A stretch of 64,000 bases of DNA, from NCBI GenBank assembly GCA_903885605.1, contig CAISJD010000109.1, positions 1 to 64,000 on the forward strand, in the 5' to 3' direction. The notes beneath the pieces were generated by a model, which was not told the origin of the DNA, did no database searches, and was given only the letters and a program-made list of their open reading frames with translations. This document shows, one piece after another, positions 17,826-26,664 of this stretch (within the stretch, counting starts at the first letter, position 1; every line of letters starts with the position of its first letter). This stretch comes from an uncultured Chthonomonas sp. GTDB lineage: Bacteria > Armatimonadota > Chthonomonadetes > Chthonomonadales > CAJBBX01. Made by a program: the position numbers and the translations under genes.

Positions 17826-18923
17826 ATGACTGAGCGAGAGCGGTTCCACGCCTGTATGCGCTACGAAGCCGTGGACAAGGCGCCCCACTGGACCTGGGGC
17901 GGCTGGCCCGAGACCATGGAGCGGTGGCAGCGCGAGGGCTTCGACGGGGCCACCATGGACGTGCGCCAGGGCGCGGACCGGGTCAACTGGGTGGGGCACT
18001 GGTTCTTCCCCAACCCTCCCTTCGAGCACCAGGTGCTGGAGGAGGACGAGACGCACATCCTCTACGTGAACCACGAGGGCATCCTCATGCGGGAGATGAA
18101 GGGGAACCCCTACAGCTCCATGCCCCAGTTCGTGAAGTTCCCGGCCGAGACGCGCGAGGAGTTCCGACGCTTCTGGTCGGAGAGGATGAAGCCCGACCTC
18201 GCCGCCCGGCTGGGGCCGGACTGGAGGGGCGTCCTGCATGGGCTGCAGGCCGATACGGCTCCGCTGGTGGTCATCTCGGACCGGTGGGGCGGCTTCTTCG
18301 GCCCGCTGCGGAACCTGGTGGGCGTCGAGCGGCTCTGCATGCTCTTCTACGATGATCCGGCCTTCATCGAGGAGATGATGGATGCCAACGCGGACTTCAT
18401 CATCGCCGTGATGGGCCAGGTGCTGGACGAGATCCACGTGGATGCCTTCGCCTTCTGGGAGGACATGGCCTACAAGACCGGTCCGCTCCTCACGCCCAAG
18501 CTGGCGCGCAGGTTCATGCTGCCCCGGTACCGGCGCGTGGTGGAGTTCCTGCGCGGCAGGGGAGTGGAGTGGATCGGCCTGGACAGCGACGGGCGCATCG
18601 ACTCGCTCATTCCTGTATGGGTCGATGCGGGGCTCAACTTCCTCTATCCGTTCGAGGTGCAGTCGGGCATGGATGTCCTGCAGGTGCGCCGCGAGTATGG
18701 CCGCGACCTGCGCCTCTGGGGCGGGGTGGACAAGCGCGCCATGGCCGAGGGGCCGGCGGCCATCGACGCCGAACTCGAGCGCGTCCGGCCGATCATCGAG
18801 GAGGGCGGATACATCCCGATGGCCGACCACTCCTGCCCGCCGGACATCTCGTGGCCCTGCTACGTCTACCACATGGCGCGGCTCCGGCAGGTCTGCTTCG
18901 AGGCCGGAGGCGGCCGCGCATAG
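17826..18923 (+). CDS. URO-D-like protein (uroporphyrinogen decarboxylase superfamily)
   Basis: This 365-residue protein begins MTERERFHACMRYEAVDKAPHW, the usual opening of URO-D superfamily members found next to glycan genes, and continues with DAFAFWEDMAYKTGPLLTPK and FYPFEVQSG-like barrel segments. Classical HemE substrate-binding Arg patterns are not obvious. Family members include haem-pathway decarboxylases and corrinoid methyltransferases (MtaA, CmuA). With two rhamnosidase genes directly upstream (10-nt gap, GAGGAG overlapping the previous stop), a role with methylated sugars or their methyl groups is possible but inferred. ADHSCPPD near the end could bind metal. Confidence 0.8.
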   Translation: MTERERFHACMRYEAVDKAPHWTWGGWPETMERWQREGFDGATMDVRQGADRVNWVGHWFFPNPPFEHQVLEEDETHILYVNHEGILMREMKGNPYSSMPQFVKFPAETREEFRRFWSERMKPDLAARLGPDWRGVLHGLQADTAPLVVISDRWGGFFGPLRNLVGVERLCMLFYDDPAFIEEMMDANADFIIAVMGQVLDEIHVDAFAFWEDMAYKTGPLLTPKLARRFMLPRYRRVVEFLRGRGVEWIGLDSDGRIDSLIPVWVDAGLNFLYPFEVQSGMDVLQVRREYGRDLRLWGGVDKRAMAEGPAAIDAELERVRPIIEEGGYIPMADHSCPPDISWPCYVYHMARLRQVCFEAGGGRA

Positions 18924-18929
18924 GCATCC

Positions 18930-18958
18930 GCCCCGGCGCCGACGGCAGGCGCCGGGGC
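18930..18958. terminator. Bidirectional hairpin between convergent genes
   Basis: GCCCCGGCGCC (18930-18940) and GGCGCCGGGGC (18948-18958) form a perfect 11-bp stem with a 7-nt loop between the URO-D-like gene and the NYN gene. Confidence 0.7.
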
Positions 18959-18971
18959 AGATATGCCGGCC

Positions 18972-20300
18972 TTAGTTGCCCCAGGTCTCCGCTTGCAGGA
19001 TGTAGCTCGCCGCCAGCGCCACCTGATCCTCGGTGGGATTGTCGAAGAGGAGCAGCGCGGAGGCCTCCGGCGTGAAGCGCGTGCCCGGCGCGTCGATGCG
19101 TATGCCGCGCAGGTAGGTCACGTGCATGCGGTCCAGCGCCTCGTCGGCATCGCAGGCGACGCCGGCCTGGTCGGTGGTGATGTCCTCGATGAAGGACTGG
19201 ATGCCCGCCCGCTTGAAGCAGCGGCCGATGTTGAGTGTGTAGGTGATCTTCTGAAGGGCCGGGCGCGAGACCTGGATGCCGTTCATGTCGGCGTAGAGGG
19301 CCATGGCGTCGGTCATCTGCATCACCGTCAGGCCGGCGTCGTCCCGCCCCTCGATCTCGGCCCAGAGCGCGCGCACCAGCCGCTCCCGGTCGATCCACGG
19401 CACCATCGGCACGCGCTTGTTCTGCAGCACGCCGCGGTAGTACTGCGCCAGGGTGGCCGCCGAAGCCGCCGGCGCCGCCTGCTTGCGCTGGTCCGTCGGC
19501 GCCGCCGCGCTGGAACTGCTGGGAACCGGGGCCAGCGCTTCGATGACGACATCCATCCCCTGCATGCCCGCGATGCGGACGAGCCCATGCTCCTCGGCGG
19601 CTTCGACGAAGCTCTTGAAGGTGCGGAAGCCCAGGTTCTTCGCCTCAAAGGTGGGCTGGATACGGCGCATCATCTGGGCGGTGTTGGCTCCCGTGCAGGT
19701 GAGGCCCTGGTTGGCGACGCTCTCCAGTGCGCGGAGGAGCGTCTCGCGGGCGCGGTCCATTTCGTCCATCACGGCCGGGGCCTCGGGCTCCGCGGTTTCG
19801 GTCGCATCGCTGGTCTCGTCGGACCGCGGAAGCAGGTCGTCGTAGTACCAGTAGGCGTCGCAGAGGCGGGCCAGGGAGCCGCTGATGCTGCCCTTGAGGC
19901 CGATACCGATAAGCTGCTTCGTATATCGCTTGAGTTTCTGGACGAGAGGCACGTAGTCGCGGTCGCCGGAGCCGACGATCACCACGTCCGGTCCGGCCGG
20001 CAGCAGGGCCATCTCCATGGCGTCCAGGGCGAGCTGCATATCGGCGGTGTTCTTGCCCTTGGCGTCGGTGGAGAGGAGCGCCATTTCGACGCCCGCCTTC
20101 ATCAGGTCCCGCTTGGTGCTCTGGAGATAGGGCCGCGTAAAGTCGCCGTAGGCTCGCGCGACGACCATGCGTCCCTCGGTTCGGGCTCTGGCAATAATAA
20201 GATTAACATCAAAATCAAGTCCTTGCTGCATGGCATGAATACACAGGTTCTCAACGTCCAGGTAAACAGCCACGCGTCCATCGCCAAGTTCGACGGGCAT
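18972..20300 (-). CDS. NYN-domain protein with OST-HTH/LOTUS RNA-binding domain
   Basis: This 442-residue protein begins with a NYN/DUF88 (LabA-like) PIN-fold domain: VAVYLDVENLCI near residue 10, a central ADMQLALDAMEMAL segment and VIVGSGDRDYVPLV near residue 95, which supply the acidic residues of a metal-dependent RNase site. Residues about 180-265 match an OST-HTH/LOTUS winged helix (RETLLRALESVANQGLTC, NLGFRTFKSFVEAAEEHGLV). A C-terminal helical region of about 150 residues is unassigned. NYN plus LOTUS suggests an RNA-targeted nuclease. AGGAG 6 nt upstream fixes the ATG at 20300; longer in-frame starts run into the divergent flavoprotein gene. It is transcribed away from that gene. Confidence 0.85.
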   Translation of the reverse strand: MPVELGDGRVAVYLDVENLCIHAMQQGLDFDVNLIIARARTEGRMVVARAYGDFTRPYLQSTKRDLMKAGVEMALLSTDAKGKNTADMQLALDAMEMALLPAGPDVVIVGSGDRDYVPLVQKLKRYTKQLIGIGLKGSISGSLARLCDAYWYYDDLLPRSDETSDATETAEPEAPAVMDEMDRARETLLRALESVANQGLTCTGANTAQMMRRIQPTFEAKNLGFRTFKSFVEAAEEHGLVRIAGMQGMDVVIEALAPVPSSSSAAAPTDQRKQAAPAASAATLAQYYRGVLQNKRVPMVPWIDRERLVRALWAEIEGRDDAGLTVMQMTDAMALYADMNGIQVSRPALQKITYTLNIGRCFKRAGIQSFIEDITTDQAGVACDADEALDRMHVTYLRGIRIDAPGTRFTPEASALLLFDNPTEDQVALAASYILQAETWGN

Positions 20301-20343
20301 AGGGTCTCCTTTGGCGGCTTGAGAGCCGCTCGGTTGTCGGCTG

Positions 20344-20361
20344 CCTCCGCCGGCGCGGAGG
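20344..20361. other. Hairpin in the divergent NYN/flavoprotein intergenic region
   Basis: CCTCCGC (20344-20350) and GCGGAGG (20355-20361) form a 7-bp stem with a CGGC loop. It could be an operator palindrome or a leader structure. TAGAAT lies 3' of it on the plus strand, but a matching -35 is missing. Confidence 0.3.
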
Positions 20362-20430
20362 AATAGGGCCGGTCCCTGTAGAATGGCATAACGACGGCCG
20401 AAGGATGGCCGAACCCCGAATGGAGGCAGT

Positions 20431-21702
20431 ATGCCGGAGCCAACGGTACTGGTGATCGGTGGCGGACCGGCGGGCCTGCTGGCGGCGGGCCGGTCGGCCC
20501 ACTGCGGCGCACGTACACTACTGCTGGAAAAGGGGCCCAAGACCGGGCGCAAGCTTCGGATGACGGGCAAGGGCCGCTGCAACATCACGAACACGACGAC
20601 CCCGCGGGGCTTCGTCGATGCCTTCGGGCCCAAGGGGCGCTTCCTCTACGGCCCGCTGAGCCGCTTCTTTCGCGACGATATCCTGGGCATCCTCGCGTCG
20701 CGCGGCGTGGAGGTGAAGGCTGAGCGCGGCGGGCGCATCTTCCCGGCGTCGGACAGCGCACTGGAGGTGGCCGCCGCCCTGGAGGAGTGGGCAGCCGAGG
20801 CGGGCGCGCAGTTGCGGCGCCTTGCGTGCGTGGACCGGATCGTGGTCGACGAGCAGGGCGTGGCAGGCGTGGGGCTGGGCGACCAGGTGATCCCCGGCCG
20901 CGCGGCCATCATCTGCACGGGCGGGGCATCCTACCCCGGCACGGGTTCCGCGGGCGACGGCTACCGGCTTGCCGGCGGGGTGGGCCATACCATTGTGGCG
21001 CCCACTCCGGCGCTCTCGGCGGTCATCACGATGGAGCCCTGGGTCGGGCGCCTCTCCGGCTTGGCGTTGCGCAACGTGGAGGTCTCCATCGGTTCGCCGC
21101 CGGCCGACGGCGTCTTCCGGCCCGTGGCGTCGCGGTTCGGCGAGATGCTCTTCACGCATGAGGGTCTATCGGGTCCCGTGGTCCTCACCCTGAGCCGCGA
21201 GGCTCCCGCGCTGCTTCGCAAGGGCGGCGCCCAGATGCGGATCGATCTGAAGCCCGCGCTGACGCCCGAGCAACTCCACACGCGCTTCATCCGCGACTGG
21301 CGCAAGCCGCAGCACTTCAAGAACTACTTGAAGGAGCTTCTGCCGCTCTCTATGCTCGACGTCTTCCCGGAGCTCGTGGCCATCCCGCCGTCGCTGCCTG
21401 TACACCAGATCACCGCCGAGATGCGTAACCGGCTGGTGGCCGCGCTGAAGGGGCTACCGGTCAACATCCGACGCATGGCCGCGCTGGAGCACGCCATCGT
21501 CACGGCCGGCGGCGTGGCCCTGGGCGAGGTGGATTCGAAGACCATGATGTCCCGCAAGGTGGCCGGCCTGTACTTTGCCGGCGAGGTGCTGGACCTGGAT
21601 GCCGAGACCGGCGGCTACAACCTGCAGGCGGCCTTCTCCACGGGTTGGGTGGCCGGGTCCTGCGCCGCCGAGCGCGTGCTGTCGCTGGGGTCCGAGGAGT
21701 GA
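20431..21702 (+). CDS. HI0933/YhiN-type FAD-dependent oxidoreductase
   Basis: This 423-residue flavoprotein opens with the dinucleotide-binding motif VIGGGPAGLLAAGRSA and the family-specific KTGRKLRMTGKGRCNITN. It has GGASYPGTGSAGDGY near residue 165 and ends in GEVLDLDAETGGYNLQAAFSTG, the FAD-binding signature of HI0933-like proteins. The substrate of this widespread family is unknown. GGAGG precedes the ATG. The next gene (URO-D-like) starts 5 nt after the stop with its RBS inside this gene, so the two are cotranscribed. Confidence 0.9.
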   Translation: MPEPTVLVIGGGPAGLLAAGRSAHCGARTLLLEKGPKTGRKLRMTGKGRCNITNTTTPRGFVDAFGPKGRFLYGPLSRFFRDDILGILASRGVEVKAERGGRIFPASDSALEVAAALEEWAAEAGAQLRRLACVDRIVVDEQGVAGVGLGDQVIPGRAAIICTGGASYPGTGSAGDGYRLAGGVGHTIVAPTPALSAVITMEPWVGRLSGLALRNVEVSIGSPPADGVFRPVASRFGEMLFTHEGLSGPVVLTLSREAPALLRKGGAQMRIDLKPALTPEQLHTRFIRDWRKPQHFKNYLKELLPLSMLDVFPELVAIPPSLPVHQITAEMRNRLVAALKGLPVNIRRMAALEHAIVTAGGVALGEVDSKTMMSRKVAGLYFAGEVLDLDAETGGYNLQAAFSTGWVAGSCAAERVLSLGSEE

Positions 21703-21707
21703 GCACT

Positions 21708-22658
21708 ATGGAGAGCCGGGAGATCGTGCTGCGCGCCATCGAGTTCCGCGACCCGCCGCGCCTGCCGATCAACTACTGCAACCGCGACTTCGAGTGCTCC
21801 GACGTGCTGGCCAACGGCGCCGGCGCCGATGCCTCGTTCCGCCCCACCCAGCCGGGCATGACCGAGTGGGGCTACATCTGGGGCAGCCTGGACCAGACCA
21901 TGGGTCAGCCGCACGGGCACCCGCTGGCAGACGCCGCACGCATCGCCGACTACCGCCGTCCGGTGGGGACCGACCCCTCGCGCTACGCCCATCTGCCGGG
22001 CTGGATCGCCGAGAACCGGAGCAAGTTCCTGCGCGCCTCCGTGGGGATCAGCGGGTTCAACCAGGCGACCTTCCTGCGTGGGTTCGAGACCTTTCTGGAG
22101 GACCTCTACACCGACCCGGCGCGGGCCGACGCTGTCCTGGACATGGTCTTCGACTTCGAGAACGAGCTGATCGAGCGCTACTGCGCCCTGGACGTCGACT
22201 GCGTCGTCTTCGGCGACGACTGGGGCACGCAGAACGGACTGATCATCTCGCCTGCCAAGTGGAGGAAGGTCTTCAAGCCCCGTTACGCCGAGCAGTTCGC
22301 CGCGATCCGGGCTTCAGGCAAGAAGGTCTGGTTCCACTGCTGCGGCAACATCCGCGACGTGGTCGGCGACTTCATCGATATCGGCGTGGACGTGCTGGAG
22401 CTGCTGCAGCCGGACGTCTTCGGCGTCGAGTGGCTGGCGCGGGAGTTCGGCGGCAAGGTCTGCTTCTGCTGTTCCGTGGACCACCAGCGCCGGGCCGTGC
22501 AGGGCACGGAGCAGGAGATCAAGGAGTACGCCCGCAAGCTCAGGGACGAGCTGGGGCGGTTCAACGGCGGCCTCATCGGCTACGTGGAGGACTACCGCTC
22601 GCTGGGCATGACCGAAGAGAACTATCAGTGGATACGCCAGGCGTTCCACAGCCTGTAG
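21708..22658 (+). CDS. URO-D-like protein (methyltransferase-type relative)
   Basis: This 316-residue URO-D superfamily protein starts MESREIVLRAIEFRDPPRLP. It carries VWFHCCGNIRDVVGDFIDIG near residue 206 and GGKVCFCCSVDHQRR near 247; the HxCG motif is common in corrinoid-type methyltransferase relatives and could bind zinc. It is shorter than HemE and unlikely to be the haem enzyme. The ATG at 21708 follows GAGGAG within the upstream gene's tail. The operon continues with a Tat-exported Gfo/Idh/MocA protein and a HEAT-repeat protein. Confidence 0.8.
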   Translation: MESREIVLRAIEFRDPPRLPINYCNRDFECSDVLANGAGADASFRPTQPGMTEWGYIWGSLDQTMGQPHGHPLADAARIADYRRPVGTDPSRYAHLPGWIAENRSKFLRASVGISGFNQATFLRGFETFLEDLYTDPARADAVLDMVFDFENELIERYCALDVDCVVFGDDWGTQNGLIISPAKWRKVFKPRYAEQFAAIRASGKKVWFHCCGNIRDVVGDFIDIGVDVLELLQPDVFGVEWLAREFGGKVCFCCSVDHQRRAVQGTEQEIKEYARKLRDELGRFNGGLIGYVEDYRSLGMTEENYQWIRQAFHSL

Positions 22659-22659
22659 G

Positions 22660-22674
22660 GGGGCGTGTCGCCCC
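22660..22674 (+). other. Short intergenic hairpin
   Basis: GGGGCG-TGT-CGCCCC sits between the URO-D-like gene and the Gfo/Idh/MocA gene. It is too short and lacks a T-tract for a confident terminator; it may set relative expression within the operon. Confidence 0.35.
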
Positions 22675-22696
22675 GGTGCAACCGAAAGGACGAACC

Positions 22697-24025
22697 ATGA
22701 TCGACCCAAGAAGCCAAGAGCCGCCGGACGGCCTCTCGCGCCGCGGCCTCTTCCAGGCGGCGGCTGCCGGAGCCGCGGCCGTCTTCATGCCCACCGTGGT
22801 GCCTGCCTCCGCCCTGGGGCGCGGCGGCGCCGTGGCTCCCAGCAACCGGATCGTCATGGGCCACATCGGCGTCGGCGGACAGGGCATGCAGCATGTCGTG
22901 GGTGGCGTCTGGACCCAGACCGGCGGCATGACGGGGCGCGACGACGTCCATGTGGTGGCGGTCTGCGACGTGAACCGCCAGCGCCTGGAGAACGCCCGCG
23001 ACCAGGTGAACCAGCGCTACGGAGACAAGGGCTGCTCCACCTACCGCGACTTCCGCTCGCTACTAGCACGGCCCGACATCGACGCGGTCCTCATCGCCAC
23101 GGGCGAGCGCTGGCACCCGCTGATCTCGATGTATGCCGCCCGGGCGGGAAAGGACATCTACTGCGAGAAGCCGCTGTCGGTCACCATCGAGGAGGCGCTG
23201 GCCGTGCGGCGGGTTGTCGACCGGCATGGCGTCATCTTCCAGATGGGGACCCAGCAGCGCTCGAGCCATGCCTTCCGGCACGCCTGCGAGTTGGTCCGCA
23301 ACGGCCACATCGGCACGCTGCGCGAGGTGGTCATCGGCGTCGGCGGCCCGGCGGGATACAAGGACTGCCACCTGCCCGAGGAGCCCGTGCCGGAGTACCT
23401 GGACTACGACATGTGGCTGGGCCCCGCGCCGTGGCATCCCTACAACTCGAGCCTCGTGAACGGATGGATGGCCTGGCGCGACTTCAGCGGCGGCGAGATG
23501 ACCAACTGGGGCGCCCACCACTTCGACATCGGCCAGTGGGGCATCGGCATGGACAACAGCGGGCCTGTTGAGGTCCGCCCGCCCGACGGCAAGGAGATCA
23601 ATGTCCTCACCTACCGCTACGCGAACGGCGTCATTATGACGAGGGACACGGATCGCACCTACCGCGAGTCGCCCGACGGCAACGGCGTGATCTTTGTGGG
23701 CACCAAGGGGAAGGTCGCCGTCTGGCGCTACGACCTGAAGACCTGGCCCGAAAACCTGAAGAAGCATGTCACCGGGCCCGGCGAGGTCCGGCTCCACTCC
23801 TCGGACAACCACCATTCGGACTTCCTCGACTCGGTGCGAACGCGCCGGCAACCCAATTGCCCGGCCTCCGTGGGGGCTCGCTCCATCACCGTGGGGCATC
23901 TGGGCAACATAGCCTACGAGCTGAACAGGCCGATCCAGTGGGACCCGCAGTCGGAGCGGTTCGTTAACGATCCCGAGGCCACCCGGCTGATGTCGCGGCC
24001 CATGCGCGCGCCCTGGCGCCTGTAG
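22697..24025 (+). CDS. Tat-exported Gfo/Idh/MocA-family oxidoreductase
   Basis: This 442-residue NAD(P)-dependent sugar oxidoreductase has a twin-arginine signal (LSRRGLFQAAAAGAAAVF, residues about 13-30), so it is folded with cofactor and exported. A Rossmann segment follows (MGHIGVGGQGMQHV, then VVAVCDVNRQR), then GKDIYCEKPLSVTIEEA, the usual catalytic Lys-Pro motif, and GGEMTNWGAHHFDIGQWG in the second domain. Substrates of this exported clade are unknown; oxidation of glycans or sugars outside the cytoplasm is likely. AAAGGA precedes the ATG. It is in an operon with the upstream URO-D-like gene and the downstream HEAT-repeat gene. Confidence 0.9.
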   Translation: MIDPRSQEPPDGLSRRGLFQAAAAGAAAVFMPTVVPASALGRGGAVAPSNRIVMGHIGVGGQGMQHVVGGVWTQTGGMTGRDDVHVVAVCDVNRQRLENARDQVNQRYGDKGCSTYRDFRSLLARPDIDAVLIATGERWHPLISMYAARAGKDIYCEKPLSVTIEEALAVRRVVDRHGVIFQMGTQQRSSHAFRHACELVRNGHIGTLREVVIGVGGPAGYKDCHLPEEPVPEYLDYDMWLGPAPWHPYNSSLVNGWMAWRDFSGGEMTNWGAHHFDIGQWGIGMDNSGPVEVRPPDGKEINVLTYRYANGVIMTRDTDRTYRESPDGNGVIFVGTKGKVAVWRYDLKTWPENLKKHVTGPGEVRLHSSDNHHSDFLDSVRTRRQPNCPASVGARSITVGHLGNIAYELNRPIQWDPQSERFVNDPEATRLMSRPMRAPWRL

Positions 24026-24034
24026 GAGGCAACC

Positions 24035-26584
24035 ATGAAACCCATCGCGCTCGTAGTGGCCGCGGCCTGCCTCGCCTGTGGGCTCACGTCCATCGCCCAG
24101 ACCTCTGCTCCCGCGCCGCCGCCGCCGCTGCCTCTGCCTGAGGCCGTGGCGCAGCTGAAGGAGTGGCGTTTCCGTGCGGACCGCTCGCTACTGGACGGCA
24201 TCGCAGCCCGCGTGACCGAGGCGCGCGCCACCGCGGCCTCGCGCCGAGAGGCCGCCGCGCTGCTGGCCTCGGTGCTTCGTTCGCCTGCCGCCTTCGACGC
24301 CAAGCAGTTCGTCTGCCGCCAGCTCGTGCTCGTGGGCGCCGGCGCCGAGGTGCCGTCGCTGGCGCCGCTGCTCTCTGACAGCCGGCTGGCCGAGTACGCC
24401 CTGCAGGTGCTGCTGCACGTGCCCGGCGATGCCTCGACGTCGGCCCTGATCCGCGCCGCGCAGGTGGCGGGCCCGGCACGGCTCGGCGCCATCGCGGTCC
24501 TGGGCCAGCGGCGTGACCGGCGCGCGCTGCCGACGCTGACGGCCATCATGTCCGGCGGCGACGCGCAGGCAGCCTGGAGCGCCGCGGCCTCGCTGGCGAA
24601 TATCGGCGGGCCTGACGCCTGCTCGGCGGTGCAGAGCGCCTACCGGCAGGCTCCTCCCGCCTGGCGACGCGTCATGGCCGAGCGCTTGCTCGCCTGCGCC
24701 GAGGATTGCCTCACACGGGGCGATATGGGGCTCTGTCGGGCCATCCTGTCGCGCCTCGAGGCCGACCCGGCCGCTTCGGCGTTGCGCCCCGCGTTGCTGC
24801 TCTTCGCCGTTCGTGCCATGCCCGAAGCCGCCGGTCCGAGGCTGGTGTCCGCCCTGCGCCAGGAGGGCTCCCGCGCCCAGCGCGCGGCGGCGCAGGCCCT
24901 GCTGTCGCTTCCGGGCGCTACGGCCGGCACGCTCCTGTCGGCGGAGCTACCCAAGCTCGGGCCCAAGGGCCGCGCCTTGGCGCTCTACGCCCTGGCCGAG
25001 GTCAACGGCTCGGCGGCCGCGTCGGCGGTGGCGACCCTGTTGCGCGACCCGGTGCCATCGGTGCGGCAGGCCGCGGCAAGGACGCTGGGCGCCATCGGCG
25101 GCGCCAAGGCCGTGGCGCCCCTCCTCGACGTGGCCGCGGCAGGCGGCGCCGAGGCGGGCTCGGCCCGGACGGCCCTGGGTTCTATGCGCAGCAGCGACGT
25201 GGAGCCGGGCCTGCTCGCCGCTATGCAGACCGGGGCTCCGGCGCGCCGCGCGGCGGCCCTGGGAGTACTGGGCGACCGCCGCTCGCCGGCCGTCAAGCCC
25301 CGCCTGCTGGCCGCTGCCGCATCGAAGGACGCACCTGTGCGCCAGGCCGCGTTGCGGATCATCCGCCAGATCGGCGAGCCCTCGCTGGCGCCGAACCTGG
25401 TCACCCTCATGCTCGCCGGCCCGGCGGGATCGCGCGATGAGATTGCTGCGGCCCTGGCCGATGTGGCCCGCCGGGGCCAGACCGAGGCCGAGCGCACCGG
25501 CACGCTGGAGGCCGCCGCCGCCGGGGCCAAGGGGCAGGAGCTGGCCGACCTGCTGGGTGTGCTGGCCGATGTGGGCGGGCCGGGCGCCCTGAAGGCCCTT
25601 CGTGCCGGCCTCAGGAACCCCGCGCCAGAGGTGCGGCGCGTGGCCTTGACCCGGCTGGCCGACTGGCCCTCCGATGAGCCCATGTCCGAACTGCTGGCCG
25701 AGGCCAACGGGGCCGAAGCCCAGCGCGACCGGACCGTGGCCCTGCGCGGCTACATCCGCATGATCGGCATGGATGTCGGCCGCAAGCCCGAGGCCACCGT
25801 GCAGCTCTACCGCAACGCGGCCAACCTGGCGCGCACCCCCGCCGACCGGCGCATGGTGCTATCGGGGCTGGGCGGCTTGCCGAGCCCCATCGCCCTGGGA
25901 ATGGCCTCTGAGATGGTGTCGGACCCCGAGCTCCGCGCCGAGGCCGAGCTGGCTCTGGTCTCCATCGGGCGCGCCACGGCAGGAGCCTGGCGGTCCGAGA
26001 CGCGGGCCTGCATGGCTGCCCTGGCGACATCCGCCGGCGACGATGCCGTCAAGGCCAAGGCAGCCGCCATCGTCGAGCTGATCGACCGGTTCGGCGACTT
26101 CATCACGGCCTGGAAGGTCTCTCCCGCCTACACCAAGGAGGGCGTCACCTTCCCGGCCATCTTCGACGAGCCGTTCGCGCCGGAGACGCCGGGCGCCGCG
26201 GATCGCGTGCCGTGGCGCGTGATGCCTGCGGGCGGCCCGGTCGACCAGCCCTGGCTGATGGACCTGCTGGCCGTGCTGGGAGGCGAGCAGCGCGTGGCCT
26301 ACGTGGTGACCCGCGTGCGGAGCGACCGGGAGCAGCCTCTCGTGCTGCAGGTCGGCAGCGACGACGGGCCCAAGGTCTGGTGGAACGGCGAGGTGGTCCT
26401 GTCGCACAACCAGCCCCGCGCCTGCGCCCCCGACCAGGACCGTGCCACCGTGACCGCGCGGCAGGGCTGGAACACGCTCATGGTGAAGGTGCCGCAGAAC
26501 GTCATGGGCTGGGGCGTCTGCGTCCGGGCCGCAACGCCCGACGGCGCCGCCGCGCAGGGGTTGACGTTCGCGGTGCCGGAGTAG
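24035..26584 (+). CDS. Secreted HEAT-repeat protein
   Basis: This 849-residue protein has a signal peptide (MKPIALVVAAACLACGLTSIAQT). Most of it is alanine- and leucine-rich helical repeats, for example SVRQAAARTLGAIGGAKAVA and VRQAALRIIRQIGEPSLAP, typical of HEAT/PBS-lyase-like scaffolds. The last 130 residues are different: VGSDDGPKVWWNGEVVLSHN and QGWNTLMVKVPQNVMGWG resemble the beta-sandwich that often ends secreted carbohydrate-related proteins. It is probably a protein- or glycan-binding scaffold. GGAGG precedes the ATG, 9 nt after the Gfo/Idh/MocA stop. A heptanucleotide repeat and a hairpin follow. Confidence 0.8.
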   Translation: MKPIALVVAAACLACGLTSIAQTSAPAPPPPLPLPEAVAQLKEWRFRADRSLLDGIAARVTEARATAASRREAAALLASVLRSPAAFDAKQFVCRQLVLVGAGAEVPSLAPLLSDSRLAEYALQVLLHVPGDASTSALIRAAQVAGPARLGAIAVLGQRRDRRALPTLTAIMSGGDAQAAWSAAASLANIGGPDACSAVQSAYRQAPPAWRRVMAERLLACAEDCLTRGDMGLCRAILSRLEADPAASALRPALLLFAVRAMPEAAGPRLVSALRQEGSRAQRAAAQALLSLPGATAGTLLSAELPKLGPKGRALALYALAEVNGSAAASAVATLLRDPVPSVRQAAARTLGAIGGAKAVAPLLDVAAAGGAEAGSARTALGSMRSSDVEPGLLAAMQTGAPARRAAALGVLGDRRSPAVKPRLLAAAASKDAPVRQAALRIIRQIGEPSLAPNLVTLMLAGPAGSRDEIAAALADVARRGQTEAERTGTLEAAAAGAKGQELADLLGVLADVGGPGALKALRAGLRNPAPEVRRVALTRLADWPSDEPMSELLAEANGAEAQRDRTVALRGYIRMIGMDVGRKPEATVQLYRNAANLARTPADRRMVLSGLGGLPSPIALGMASEMVSDPELRAEAELALVSIGRATAGAWRSETRACMAALATSAGDDAVKAKAAAIVELIDRFGDFITAWKVSPAYTKEGVTFPAIFDEPFAPETPGAADRVPWRVMPAGGPVDQPWLMDLLAVLGGEQRVAYVVTRVRSDREQPLVLQVGSDDGPKVWWNGEVVLSHNQPRACAPDQDRATVTARQGWNTLMVKVPQNVMGWGVCVRAATPDGAAAQGLTFAVPE

Positions 26585-26596
26585 GGCGCGTCGGGA

Positions 26597-26641
26597 GTCT
26601 AAAGTCTAAAGTCTAAAGTCTAAAGTCTAAAGTCTAAAGTC
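26597..26641. repeat. Heptanucleotide tandem repeat (GTCTAAA)6
   Basis: Six exact copies of the 7-mer GTCTAAA run from 26597 to 26638, followed by a partial GTC. The repeat is AT-rich in a very GC-rich window and lies 12 nt after the HEAT-protein stop. Seven is not a multiple of three, so copy-number change would shift frame only if it lay in a gene; here it is intergenic. Confidence 0.95.
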
Positions 26642-26664
26642 GCAAGTGTGAAGGCGGATGGCAG

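Noticed and set aside
17826-18923. Call as haem-pathway hemE
   Set aside because: It lies in a rhamnosidase operon, lacks visible HemE signature residues, and two more divergent relatives sit in similar contexts.
26597-26641. CRISPR or telomere-like array
   Set aside because: The repeat unit is 7 bp and contiguous with no spacers, so it is a simple tandem repeat.
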